A DNA stretch of 64,000 nt from Argentina anserina (GCF_933775445.1 NC_065876.1:26970001-27034000), one strand, 5' to 3'. Positions 10,913 through 21,997 are shown, counted from the first letter of the stretch. Notes: generated from the sequence alone by a model not told the origin. Translations and numbers: made by a program.

Positions 10913-13254
10913 AAAAAAGATTATTTGGTTGTTGGAGTCTCGGAGATAAGGGTTAAAAATCTAGAAACATAGCGCCTATTAGGTTTTCATTGATCCGAAA
11001 CTAGGATTGCGATGGAGGTTGGTGGTTTATTGAAGGGGATGGCTTTCTTCGGGACGCTTTATGGGGTTTTTGACTTGGACCAATTATTTTGGTTTGGCAA
11101 CCTTGTAAGAGACAGGTGCTGATGAGGTGCGTACGTTCTTTCACTTTATCTTCCTTATGCTTATCTTGATCATCATGTAGTCTTGGTCTTACATATTCAA
11201 TTGCCAACTATGCTAGCTGTTACACAATACTGATTACTATATATGATACTCAGCACTAGATAGTTAACACGATTGATTGCATAATTAAGACGGGCCAAGT
11301 TCCCGTGGGGCTGGTTTGGTGAGCAATGCATTTATACTACTAGTAAGAAATTAGCGACCAGATTAAGGCAGTAAGCATGATTCTGGTTCTGTGGAAGCCT
11401 GTGGAAGCTAGGTAGTGATAAAGGTGGGTATACTGTAGATAATAGTGATCTTACGTACACATAACTATCTTAGCTAGATTCCCCTACTGATTATAAGAGC
11501 CAAGGAAAAGTTTCTTGTGGTTGTTTTCGTGGCCGACGTAGTACATAACTACATATATAAGTAGCACAAAACTGGAAGCATATTCATCAGCATGATGGTG
11601 GTAATTAAAGGTGTGTATAGTGTGGTGATCATAGATTCCTTTACACACTAATATAAATCAAACATCTTCTATGTACAATCTTTAAAATCTCAGCAAAACC
11701 ATCCAACTCCAATAGTGGATTAGGTAGGAATGTTGGAAATGATGCTGCCTAATAATGAGACAAAGGGTGGTTCTTTAACTCAATGGCTCATCCATTTTCA
11801 ATTAGAAAATGAAATAAAAGCTAGTAGATAGAGTTGAAGAACCATGGGAATCAAAATTGGGTATGCAGTACTAGTCACACCAAGAATATATGGATTTCAC
11901 GAGTCGGAAAGAAGTTTACGGCCGGGATAGTGGGGCTGCGCCACTGGGACAGGAAATGGGTCGGTGATTGAGACATCCTGCCTAGCACCAATTCAGGCAT
12001 ATATGGCTGCATGCACTAATATAGTACGTAGAGCTATTTTCGGCCGTGTGGGGAGTGGGTGCATGCATCGTCACGGCGGGCCTGGTGTCCAAGGTGGTAT
12101 ATATGCATGGCGCTGGGGGTATTAGCATGGAGATTGGAGAGGAGTTGGTATGTGTAAGGAGGGGCAGATCCACCCCTCGCTTGACTGGGCTGGAGGGATG
12201 GAGCCCATTTGAAAATGAAGTCCAGAAAAAAAACTCAACTCTTTATTAAAATAAATAAATTAAAATATCAGTATGGGTCTCTCTCTGTCTCTCACACTTT
12301 CGCGTCTTCTTCTTTTAATCTCTGAAAACTTTCTCGTCTACTTCTGCTGATCTGCTCTTTAGCCTCTTCTTCTAATCATCTTCTCGAGTTCTCGTTCAAG
12401 CTTGTATGTCACCACTCGCCATTGCTCGTCGCCTTGTTGAGTATTTTATTTGCCTATTTGGAAATTAGAATCAAAGTAATGAAGCTTATTAATTAACATC
12501 AAGCGAGATAGATACATAATGAAAGATAAAACAGAAGTGTGTAGAGATTAATTTGAAACAACTTCATTCTGACGACAAATATCAACATACATAATATAAA
12601 GAGAAAAAAAAAATTGCGCTTCGCATAAAATTAGCTCTAGTGACATTTCAATCATAAATCCGCCATTGTATATAAGTGGAGGGTGAGCTTCATAGAATCA
12701 TATATATACATTGGGTTTCACAGAAAAATAGAACTACAAAATGAAAGATATATCGCAAAGCAAAGTTGTGATTCCGCTATCTGTGAGCTATTTCAAGTAG
12801 ATTGTAGATATGTGCGTGCAATTTGACACATGGAAAGATTTTTGAAATTAGTGGAAGTACTAAAAGATGATAGACTAATGTTACTGAAGTGCAGTTTCAT
12901 ATATCGACTTATCCGATTGATTTGACACAACTTTTTGATCTTCAGGAAATGTAAATGCGGAATTGGAATTTCAAGCTATTGCTGGTATGCTTCCTTAACT
13001 GCCTTACGATGCGAGTAATTTTGCTTTTGACATTTACCTTCTTTTGAATTTTTATATCGAAGCCTCGAAGGTAAGGAGATTTGTTAAACAGCTCCATCTA
13101 TAAATTTTTATTGTGCTCATTAGGAGTAGTAATCTAGTAATCCATAATGTAATGCAATGTAATTGGGACCTAACCTGATTCGTAACTTTACTTCCCGTAG
13201 ACCTCGCTTTTCCACATTTGACAAGCTAGCTTCTTCTATCGATCGATCGACCAC
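10913..13254. other. Intergenic, no gene seen
   Basis: Non-coding. Open frames are short and without domains. Around 12150-12210 there is a GC-richer stretch (GGGGCAGATCCACCCC) of the kind seen at hAT-type transposon ends, but I find no partner for it. The stretch from about 12280 to 12430 is pyrimidine-rich (TCTTCTTC runs). Confidence 0.35.
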
Positions 13255-13744
13255 CACTACACCACAAAACAGATTTAACAACGCCCAATGCATGTTGTCA
13301 AAAGTAATTGACAACACTCGGTGCATGTTGTAGATGTCAAAGTCGTTAAAAGTCTAAAACTTTCAACAACACGGCTTACACGTTGTAAAAAAAATATCAT
13401 ACACGTTGTCATATTCTTTTAACAACATACCATACTCGTTGTTGTAAGTTTTTAACATACATTATGTGTGTTGTGCGTTTTAACAACGTGTTTTGCATAT
13501 TGTTGTAAATTTTTGACAACATGCACCAAATGCGTCATGCTTTTTAACAATGCATTCATGCATGTTGTTATTTTATTGAATGTGTTGTTATATATACCAT
13601 TTCATTTTGTATTTGCTGGGATCTAATTTGATTCAACTCAGTGAACACCTTGGCTTAACCACAAATGCATTTATATATTAGCACACATAAAAAAATATGA
13701 GATATAAATATGCCTCATGAAGTTTCGATACATCATTCTTTACA

Positions 13745-15043
13745 AAAAAGGACCGTACAATTATGTTAGTTGTTCAATCTACATATTGAGCACCATTATC
13801 CACAAGAAAAAGTTTATTTTCATTCACAACACTGCAACTTTCTAGTTCTGGTTTATAATGTATGATAGCACCATTTGCACCGGAGCCTAAAAGTTCATTG
13901 AAATTAATGAGCAATAAATTGAAAGAAAAGAATATTACAGAGAGGAGAAGAGGCACTGAAGATACCACTTCAGAAAACTGTTAATAAAGCAGTGATAAGT
14001 ACCACTTATGGTGTCAAAGCTTGTACCTAGGAAACCTGATTGCTTTGTATGAAATTCGAGAAGTTTTTCTGCATCTTCTACCTCACTTAGTTTCACATTC
14101 TTGTTGATTTGCTCTTAGATCCAAACACAAAACTGCGCTAAAGCAGCAACATCCCTGCACAAAAATTACCACTTGTTATCCATAAGTTGTAAGCATGTTT
14201 GCCTTTGTAATGACAATGCAGAAAAACTTTCTTATAACAGAATCAATAATATGCAGCATATTTGCAAAGAAATGAACCATGTGTGCCTATGGAGACCGCC
14301 ATGCCTAACAAAGCCATTTTGAGCGCTTTTTATCAAAAATACAGAAGTAATGTTATTGAACCCAAAAAAGAAGCAGAAGCATCCACCACCCTGTCAAGCT
14401 TAAACCCCATCTGCACCCAATGTACAGAAGCAGATGACAAGCTAGATACCTGACTAGAGAATAGAATATGATTCAAAACATTTATACATGTTCATCTATA
14501 CCTATGGATATATTTTCTTCCACAAAATTCAAAACCACATAAGCGAAATGAAATCCTAAAGGCAGATGTGAAGGCATTCAACTGTGCTAACAAGTGTGCA
14601 TCACAATTTCCCACCAAAAATTATATGCAAAATACAACTCAAAGGATAATCATATAAAGTATATGTTGTGAATCTATCTAATGATGAAGAAACTTTAATG
14701 TTAAAAACAAAGAAAACCAGAAAATGATAGTGAGAGCATAAAATTATAAAAATTAGAACAAAGCCAAGTTTGGAAGAGGAATCAATTACCTTAAATGACA
14801 ATTATGCATCCCTTCTAACTTAGCATCATTTTTCAGTGCCTTTGCCAAAGAGATAGGGGACACCCTATACATTTCTTTTTTGTCTTTCAGACCAACCATT
14901 CAACTCATCATATGCCTTAGTCTTACCTTTTATTTTAGTTTCAAGACTCGTAATATTTCTCACAAGCTGTGTTGTAGGTGTGGACAATAGTAGCATTTAT
15001 AGATGATGTGTCCAACCAAAGTTTAGCCCCTTTTGCTGCCAGA
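13745..15043 (-). pseudogene. Captured fragment of a Xaa-Pro aminopeptidase P1 (APP1-like) gene, three exons
   Basis: Three minus-strand blocks with good splice borders resemble consecutive exons of plant Xaa-Pro aminopeptidase (M24 family metallopeptidase, which removes N-terminal residues ahead of proline). Exon 14790-15043 encodes LAAKGAKLWLDTSSINA and, out of frame, VSPISLAKALKND then EGMHNCHLR. Exon 14003-14154 encodes RDVAALAQFCVWI, a stop, then KLSEVEDAEKLLEFHTKQSG. Exon about 13745-13886 encodes GSGANGAIIHYKPE and DNGAQYVD, then a TGA where the family has Gly. The junctions join in phase (TISG|SGANG). At least one frameshift and two stops make it non-functional, and only a middle part of the parent gene is present. 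Its position entirely within CACTA termini shows it was picked up by transposition, with introns, that is at the DNA level. Confidence 0.82.
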
Positions 15044-16030
15044 CTGAATATATAGAATAAAAATAAAAGATTTCATTCATGCACAAAGTACCAAAAATAA
15101 GTTCATCTTTGCTCTTAATACGATATATTTTCAGGCTAGAAGCATAATTAAAACAGAATATACAATTTAGTTTGCTTAACTATTACAGCCTAGAAGTCCT
15201 AATCTTGCACCGGCATGTGACTGTTACTGAAGCTGTACATGTGATTACTTGTACAAGATCACCACTTTGGTGAATTATAAAACGTCTCGTATGCAAAGAA
15301 GGTTCAGCTCACAAACTCACCTTTCTACTTCAGAAAAAATGGAGTCATATGGCTTCAATTCAACAACAACTAGAAACAAAGCGAAAATGCGATTCATCAA
15401 GCCTAAAAAACCGATTTATAATTCATCAAGCCTAAACTAGCAAGAGAATAATCAATTTCTCCAAACTCTAGATGACATATCACAATTCATAATCTAGCAT
15501 ATGCAGGACACATATACAAGGTATATATAGCTTCATACTCACCTTCACCCTTAATCTAGGCAGTGATTATAGTTATGGTATTCGAAAATAGGCATGAAAC
15601 AACTTGCATAACATCACGATATATATTATGTTGATAGTCTCAATGCAAATAGAATTTAGAATTTCATCACAAACCTACACAAACAGATAGAATCGTCTTC
15701 ATAAACATAATTCACAATGAGCCTAAGCTCTTAGATAGCAAACAAGACTATGAGTTAACAAGTGCAGACAATTCATCATACATCTCAAAGATTGCCAAAC
15801 ACAACGACTAGAAATGAAGTTAAAAAAGGCGATTCATCAAACCAAAAAGGCAATTTCTAAGACAAACTAAGCCAGTTTGGGGAAATTGCATCAATTCTAA
15901 GACTGTGGCCATTTTCTCATTTGCTCATAGTGAAATTAAGGCAACAATTAGGTCTAAATACGTACTCAAAGTGAGAAAAATCAAGAATTGAAGAATGTGA
16001 ACAGAAAATTGAATGTGAGCGACGACTTAC

Positions 16031-16090
16031 ACTTATCAATCATGTCTTCTTCATCCTCGATATCCTCGCGTTGTTATTCTTGCTTCGGCT
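16031..16090 (-). pseudogene. Captured small exon, acidic peptide, parent unknown
   Basis: Preceded by CTCAG and followed by GTAAG on the minus strand. One frame reads EPKQE, a TAA, then QREDIEDEEDMIDK, an acidic stretch. It follows the leader exon at 16243-16298 and may be the next exon of the same captured gene. The family is not recognised. Confidence 0.35.
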
Positions 16091-16167
16091 CTGAGAACCA
16101 TTGGAGAGAAATGTTAGGTTAATTTCAAGGTGAAAAGAAGGCTAAAACGATCGGGATTGGAACAAAT

Positions 16168-16191
16168 AGAGAGAGAGAGAGAGAGAGAGAT
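16168..16191. repeat. (GA)n microsatellite
   Basis: Uninterrupted GA dinucleotides, about 12 units, inside the CACTA element and in the intron between the two captured exons. Confidence 0.9.
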
Positions 16192-16242
16192 TTTGCAGAT
16201 CTATGGCTATAAGAGAAGGTTTCTTAGCACCAGAACACTTAC

Positions 16243-16298
16243 CAAGCAGCGGCGGCCTGAGTGGCTTTGCTAGCTCCACTCCTCCGGCTAGGCGCCAT
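16243..16298 (-). pseudogene. Captured first exon (MAPSRRSGASKATQAAAAW), parent gene uncertain
   Basis: On the minus strand an ATG at 16298 opens 18 codons rich in Ala, Ser and Arg and ends at a perfect GTAAG donor (TTG|GTAAGTG). The upstream sequence looks like a leader. It reads like the N-terminus of a nuclear protein. Some plant PWWP-domain (HUA2-type) proteins begin similarly, but no PWWP sequence follows, so that link is only a guess. It lies inside the CACTA termini, so it appears to be a second captured host segment. Confidence 0.45.
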
Positions 16299-17096
16299 TG
16301 CTGAAATCACCGGAGCAGCTCCAATTCAGTTCGGAACCGCTACTTGAATTGAAACGAGCACCAGAGCTTGAGGTATGCACCCTAAGCGCCCAACGAATTG
16401 AACAATTGTAGAGAGACTTTGGGAAGGATTCGCCGACACTGGAAAACTAGGATCGAAGACGAAGCAGAGCACTGCCGGTACTACGTAAAGGCTTCAAAAC
16501 CCTAATTTAAGTGTGTGAGAGATGAAGAGAAAATTTTCACAGAGAGACGAATATGGTTTTGAGTGTTTGAGAGATGAAGTGAGAATTTTTTTTGTATAGA
16601 GATGTATATTTTATGCCTTTTTTTTCATTCTCGGTAGAAAATAAATTCCGGTCAACCTAATAATTTAAGCACGAAAGTTTGCTATATTTCCATGTTTTGC
16701 TTTTAAATTTTGAAGAGAAACATATCACAACGCGCTGCATGTTATCATATGTGAAATATTTAACATGTTGTATGTTGTTTTTTTTTAACATTTAACAACG
16801 CGTTGCATGTTGTAATCTGTGAAACATTTAACAATATGCTACATGTTGTTTGTTTTTTTAACATTTAACAAAGTGGTGCGTGTTGTTATTTGGAAGTTGT
16901 CGATTCAACATATTAACAACTAGCAGAAAGACATGTTGTTAAAAGCTTATTTTAAGAACATGCCAGTAACGCATGTGGTTGAATATAACTTTTCACAACG
17001 CACAAAATAAGCATGTTGTCAAAAATAGTAATCAACAACGCTCTAAACGCGCATGTTGTTACTGTGATGTTGTCGTATGCCATTTTTCTTGTAGTG

Positions 17097-17476
17097 CACC
17101 CATCCGTCACCATGAATATATCTTTAGTCCTATAGAAATATAGAAGCTTCTTATGACTTATGCGGAGGCAATTCAAGCATTATGAGAGGCCTAGTGTCGA
17201 ATACATTAATTTCAAGTTTTCAAAAACGGGATTGGGGTTATTTTGCATGATTCATGATCATATGAACGTATTTGGGGAAAGTTAACTCTTTTTCTATCAT
17301 CTAGAATCCTTGCTTGCAATATCAAAGGAATATAATCACTACATTATAAACTGCATAATACATAGTTGTTAAGTAATTAAGCAGCCAATAATTAGAGAAA
17401 GATGTAATGAATAATGCACGTTTTTTATGTCTAGAGGTATGAATGAAAAATTTTATGATAGCACAGCTGCCTAAGC
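17097..17476. other. Intergenic spacer between the CACTA element and the atp9 repeat array
   Basis: AT-rich, no gene or repeat structure recognised. Confidence 0.4.
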
Positions 17477-18474
17477 ATGCAGCCGGCAAAAACATACATA
17501 ATGCAACAAATTGAGATGCTTAAAGGGAATACAGAGCCCTAATGAAGAATACTTCATTCTAAAATAAAAGAGTAGAATAAATAATGTCAATTGTAATACA
17601 AAAGAATAAACAATCAATGAATTCAGAATTACGCATGTCGGGCGAAGAAGATGGCTCCATACGGGATACAAAAGATACAGAATAGAAGCAGTTCTAAAAA
17701 TTTGGTCGAGTCCCATAACAGCACCTTTAGCCCGCAAAGGGTTAACCCTTCCATCAAAAAACAAATAAAATAAAAAAGGCCATCATTAGGGCAAACAGGG
17801 CTATCGCTATGCAGCCGGCAAAAACATACATAATGCAACAAATTGAGATGCTTAAAGGGAATACAGAGCCCTAATGAAGAATACTTCATTCTAAAATAAA
17901 AGAGTAGAATGAATAATGTCAATTGTAATACAAAAGAATAAATAATCAATGAATTCAGAATTACGCATGCCGGGCGAAGAATATGGCTCCATACGGGATA
18001 CAAAAGATACAGAATAGAAGCGGTTCTAAAAATTTGGTCGAGTCCCATAACAACACCTATTAGCCCGCAAAGGGTTAACCCTTCCATCAAAAAACAAATA
18101 AAATAAAAAAGGCCATCATTAGGGCAAACAGGGCTATCGCTATGCAGCCGGCAAAAACATACATAATGCAACAAATTGAGATGCTTAAAGGGAATACAGA
18201 GCCCTAATGAAGAATACTTCATTCTAAAATAAAAGAGTAGAATGAATAATGTCAATTGTAATACAAAAGAATAAATAATCAATGAATTCAGAAATACGCA
18301 TGCCGGGCGAAGAAGACGGCTCCATACGGCATACAAAATGTACAGAATAGAAGCGGTTCTAAAAATTTGGTCAAGTCCCATAACAACACCTACTAGCCCA
18401 CAAAGGGTTGACCCTTCCATAAAAAAAAATAAAAAATAAAAAAGGCCATCATTAGGGCAAACAGGGCTATCGCT
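17477..18474 (-). repeat. Three tandem 333-bp units derived from the mitochondrial atp9 3' region
   Basis: Units 17477-17808, 17809-18141 and 18142-18474 are near-identical (about 332-333 bp each), differing by a few substitutions and single-base indels. Read on the minus strand, each begins with the last codons of atp9 ([11 protein letters not shown]) and continues with about 290 bp that should be atp9 downstream sequence. The unit boundary falls exactly within the atp9 codons, so the array arose by unit duplication after, or during, insertion of mitochondrial DNA. A 263-codon open frame spans much of it only because 333 is a multiple of three; it is not in the atp9 frame, and I do not regard it as a gene. 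Confidence 0.85.
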
Positions 18475-18545
18475 TCCGTTAAAGCAAATCCTAAAATAGC
18501 ATAACCAAATAATTGTTTCGCCAATGAAGGATCTCTAAATTCCTC
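18437..18545 (-). pseudogene. Nuclear copy of the mitochondrial atp9 3' end (NUMT)
   Basis: On the minus strand the sequence encodes [20 protein letters not shown], continuing into [15 protein letters not shown]. This is the C-terminal membrane helix of ATP synthase subunit 9 (the proton-carrying c-ring subunit), including the conserved Glu in LTEAIALFA. Everything upstream of about NPSLAK is missing; an apparent 8-bp insertion (TTAGAGAT) splits the AGGAAT / CCTTCATTGG junction, and the reading frame runs into the repeat array. It is a non-functional fragment of organelle DNA. It lies about 60 bp beyond the stop codon of the degenerate EXO copy. Confidence 0.85.
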
Positions 18546-18596
18546 TGCACATAATCTCTATTCTCTAGTTCAATTTTCGATTCCATCAGCGAAGTG

Positions 18597-19565
18597 TCAA
18601 ACAAGAGTTGAACAAGTTGAGGTTGAGGGATCAAACAAAGCAGGGAGCAGGTACTTCTTCCCGTTAAAACCATTGGCATTGTAGCTAGCACCAGTTGTAG
18701 CATCAACCAATAGGTCACCAGCATAACCAGGATAAGCACCTTTCCCGTAGACACCAGGACAAGCCGAAGCGGCCTCTAATGGAGCCTCTTTGGGACCCTG
18801 GTAGAACCCATTTCCAAAACGGTTGGTCACTGTCCCAGCCAAAAGGCTAGCCAGGTTTATGATCATGCCATCCATACCAATATCGTTGTTGGGTGCAACC
18901 AAAGGTGGATTTTGTGGTCCGTAAATTGTCTGATGGAATGGCCAAGCGCATTGACTAGGACACTGGGACTCAGAGTTTCCGACCCAGATGTAAGGCAACT
19001 CTAAGACCCAAATGTAAGCGAAGTTGGAGCTCTTGCCTCTAATGAACGAGCTTCTTGAGTACCCATGTGTGCCACATTTGCAAGAGCAAAACTCATCAAT
19101 AGTGACATCTGCTGAGGTCAAGACAACATTGATGCCATTACTCCGGCCACCCTTCGCTGCCAACTTCTTAACGTGTGTTCCAAGAAATAGGGACTTGCCT
19201 AGCGAGTAGCTTTCATCCAGTGTTTGGGTACTCAGTGAGAAGGATAGAGATGGGGTTTCTTTAGCATTGTTGAGGCAGTAGTATTTATTTATGGATTTCC
19301 ACCATGTAACAACAGACGGTTGGTCTAATGTAGGGGAAGAAAATGAGGTGATGAAATCGGACACAATTGCGCGCTGGTGGGGTATAAATCTGCCATACCA
19401 GACTAAATTGATGGATATATTTCCGGTGAGAAGAGGACCATTGTGATATTGAAATGGTATAGGCTGCTGGGATTGGTAACGGTCTGAGTTTGTCTCAGAA
19501 AGGCTCCTAGCCGCTAAGCTAAAATGGCTAAACAAAAATATGAGCAAGAATAGTTGTAAGAGAAT
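18597..19565 (-). pseudogene. EXORDIUM/PHI-1-like gene copy lacking a start codon
   Basis: Homologous over nearly full length to its array neighbours, ending in the same STCSTLV. Defects: reading upstream in frame, the signal-peptide region ([19 protein letters not shown]) runs into a TAA at 19566-19568 with no ATG, so the MASFAS-type N-terminus is gone. The WVGNSE region carries an 8-residue in-frame insertion (LELPYIWV), a partial local duplication near 18986-19014. Residues invariant in the siblings have changed ([23 protein letters not shown]). The first in-frame Met lies far inside, at [10 protein letters not shown]. The rest of the frame is open, so loss of function is recent, or translation starts at a non-ATG codon. 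The upstream region lacks the promoter layout of its siblings. Confidence 0.85.
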
Positions 19566-19568
19566 TTA

Positions 19569-20920
19569 ACCTTTAGTTAAATTCGGCTCAAACACAATGG
19601 AAGTCCTTAAATTGTAGAAAACTATGTAAGAGAGGGGATAATCTTTAAGAGAAATTTTAAATACACTCCATTATATACTTAATACACACCCACTACTCAA
19701 TACACTACTCATTTTATTTCTCATTCTAATTTGATATTAAATACACAACCTAAAATGCGTAAAATACTCTTACTCAAGGTACCTTATAATTTCATATTAT
19801 TTTAAAAAAGATTCATATAATTAGTATGTACTAAGATATATTGAATTTGTAGTGGTCCATAAATATTGATTATTAAGAAATTTTAACATGTTTTTGTTCT
19901 TCGAACTCTCAAACATGAAAAACAATAAATGCAATTTTTTGTTTGATAAAATTTTACATGTTCTTCATCTTCATCATCGATTTTGTTTTCTGAAGAAGAG
20001 GAAAAATTAAATTACATTGAAATGAAAGAGATCATAAGTCTTAACATAAATTACCTTGGTTTAACATTTTAACTTGAAAATAATGAATTTTTTAAGAAAG
20101 AAAAATTAAGGGATGAATTGATAATCAAATTTTCCATTTAATTTTCTATCAGATAAATATAATTTATTTCCTTGCAGAAACTTAATTTCTCATATTATAA
20201 TCTGAAAATTTTAAGATTGTAACATTTATTTTCTTAATTAGCCGTAAATTTTAGTCATTTCCCATACTTATGAAATTTGATTTGAAACTTAAAATAATAT
20301 GGATGTGTATTAAGTAATTAGGGATTTAGGGGTGTGTATTGAAAACTTCTCGATCTTTAATTGTGCATAGAGTAAAGAGTTGATATTATAATGTCATTAG
20401 CACTGATTTCAACAGATCACCCAACTTTCGAGTATAAGAAGCTCAATTAGTCAGGCCCGACCTGGAGATTTCTAGGGCTATAGGCGAACTTAAAGATGGG
20501 GGGCTCATAATTTTTTTTTAGATTTTTAACTTCAAGTTTAGGTTCTACATATCTTGATCTCAGAGAATGGTGATGTCTTTGAAGTACTACTTATCAAGCT
20601 TTTCTCGTGCAAGTGTAAACTTCCTGAGAAATTCGATAAAATAATAATGAAAGCTAAAACCAGCTAATTAATTCTTATGATTCATCATTTGGGCAAGGCC
20701 AATTGATCAGTTCTTGTTCGACCCTTTCTCTTATGCAGTTACCTTCCTAGTATTCCAGTGGCAGATCAACAAACTGAACATGTAGCTTAAACTAATTTGG
20801 TACATAGGTACATTTTGTCCATATAAGCCAAATATAAGTGTAAAAGTTTTCTTACTCCAGTCTGTATCCTCTACATGATCTAGACTATAACGTGGTTTCA
20901 AGCCTAAGTAATCTCAACTC
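19569..20920. other. AT-rich intergenic with a fragment of a hAT-type transposon end
   Basis: Mostly low-complexity AT sequence and no gene. Around 20453-20515 a GGCCCGACCTGGAGATTT stretch followed by GGGCTATAGGCGAA resembles the usual start of widespread plant non-autonomous hAT-type elements; I could not find the other end. The last 50 bases before 20921 align with the 3' flanks of the EXO genes at 30142 and 34930. Confidence 0.35.
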
Positions 20921-21880
20921 TCAAACAAGAGTGGAGCAAGTTGAGGTCGAAGGGTCAAACAAAGCAGGCAGCAGATACTTCTTCCCATTCAAACCATTGG
21001 CATTGTAGCTAGCACCAGTAGTAGCATCAATTAATAGGTCTCCTGCATAACCAGGATAAGCTCCTTTCCCATAGACACCAGGACAAGCTGAGGCAGCCTC
21101 TAATGGAGCCTCCCTGGGACCCTGGTAGAACCCATTTCCAAAAGGGTTGGTCACAGTCCCTGCCAAAAGGCTAGCTAGATTGATGATCATACCGTCCAGA
21201 CCGACATCATTGTTGGGTGCAACCAAAGGTGGGGATTGTGGTCCGTAAATTGGCTGATGGAAAGGCCAAGCACACTGACCAGGGCATTGAGTTTCAGAGT
21301 TTCCGACCCAGATGTAAGCAAACTTGGAGCTCTTGCCCCTGATGATGGAGCTCAGTGAAGACCCGTGTGTACCACATTTGCTAGAGCAAAACCCATCAAT
21401 AAGAACATCTGATGAGGTCAAAACAACATTGATAGCGTTACTCTGGCCACCCTTGGCTGCCAAATTCTTGATGTGTGTTTGAGACAGGGATTTTCCCAGA
21501 GAGTAGTTCTGGTCAAGGATTTGGGTACCCAAAGAGGGGGAAAGTGATGAGGATTTCTTTGCATTGGCAAGGTGGTAGTATTTCTCAATGGATTTCCTCC
21601 ATGTTGCAACTGATGGTTGGTTTTTAGATGGAGAATAAGTGGAAAGGGAGGTGATGAAATCGGAAATAATCGCGCGCTGCGAAGGCTTAAACTTTCCATA
21701 CCAGATCAAGTTGATGGAGATTTTGCCAGTAAGAAGAGGGCCATTGTGATATTGGAACAGAAGAGGCTGCTGGGTTTGGTCTGATGTCTCAGCAAAAATC
21801 CTAGCTGCTGAGCCAAAATGGAACAGAGAGATGAGCAGGGCTAATTGTAGAAATACACAAGGGGAAGCAAAAGAAGCCAT
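20921..21880 (-). CDS. EXORDIUM/PHI-1-like secreted protein, array copy A
   Basis: Intronless, 319 residues. The ATG at 21880 ([10 protein letters not shown]) is chosen because an open extension upstream has no ATG and the hydrophobic signal peptide (about residues 1-26) follows this one directly. The family signatures are intact: [107 protein letters not shown] and the terminal STCSTLV. One oddity: the second Trp of the conserved WW pair is Arg ([11 protein letters not shown], residue 95). The product should be secreted to the apoplast; in Arabidopsis EXO and EXL1 act in brassinosteroid-linked growth and low-carbon adaptation, with no known catalytic role. It is a member of a same-strand array with copies at 30142, 34930 and 37852. 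Confidence 0.95.
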   Translation of the reverse strand: MASFASPCVFLQLALLISLFHFGSAARIFAETSDQTQQPLLFQYHNGPLLTGKISINLIWYGKFKPSQRAIISDFITSLSTYSPSKNQPSVATWRKSIEKYYHLANAKKSSSLSPSLGTQILDQNYSLGKSLSQTHIKNLAAKGGQSNAINVVLTSSDVLIDGFCSSKCGTHGSSLSSIIRGKSSKFAYIWVGNSETQCPGQCAWPFHQPIYGPQSPPLVAPNNDVGLDGMIINLASLLAGTVTNPFGNGFYQGPREAPLEAASACPGVYGKGAYPGYAGDLLIDATTGASYNANGLNGKKYLLPALFDPSTSTCSTLV

Positions 21881-21985
21881 TCTTTTGTATATCAAAGCTA
21901 TGAATTTAGGACTTGAGAGTTCAGTGATTATATAAAACAGGTATGGAGCTCAAGGTTTAGTGGATTGGAATGGTATAAGAAGATA

Positions 21986-21997
21986 CATATATATAGT
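21986..21997 (-). promoter_or_regulatory. Probable TATA box of EXO copy A
   Basis: ACTATATATATG on the minus strand about 110 bp upstream of the ATG. Copies at 30142 and 34930 carry the same CACTATATATA context at nearly the same distance. A second, closer TATATAA lies at about 21928. Confidence 0.55.

Larger units (their letters stand above)
13255..17096. mobile_element. CACTA (En/Spm-like) transposon, non-autonomous, 3.84 kb, 3-bp TSD
   Basis: The element starts CACTACACCACAAAACAG at 13255 and, on the minus strand, starts CACTACAAGAAAAATGGC at 17096. Both ends carry the CACTA hallmark and are flanked by an identical 3-bp CAC (13252-13254 and 17097-17099), the duplication length typical of this superfamily. 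Both subterminal regions (about 13255-13610 and 16720-17096) are packed with ACAACATGC / GCATGTTGT repeats in both orientations, the usual transposase-binding arrangement. I see no transposase. Instead the interior holds exons of host genes on the minus strand (APP1-like exons at 13745-15043 and a second leader exon at 16243-16298), so it is a gene-capturing CACTA. Confidence 0.88.

Noticed and set aside
13231..13254. GATCGATCGATCGA run beside the CACTA element
   Set aside because: A short simple repeat at the insertion flank; no evidence that it is part of the element.
17629..18420. A 263-codon minus-strand open frame with hydrophobic repeats
   Set aside because: It is the translation of three tandem 333-bp units in a frame other than atp9; the frame stays open only because the unit length is a multiple of three.
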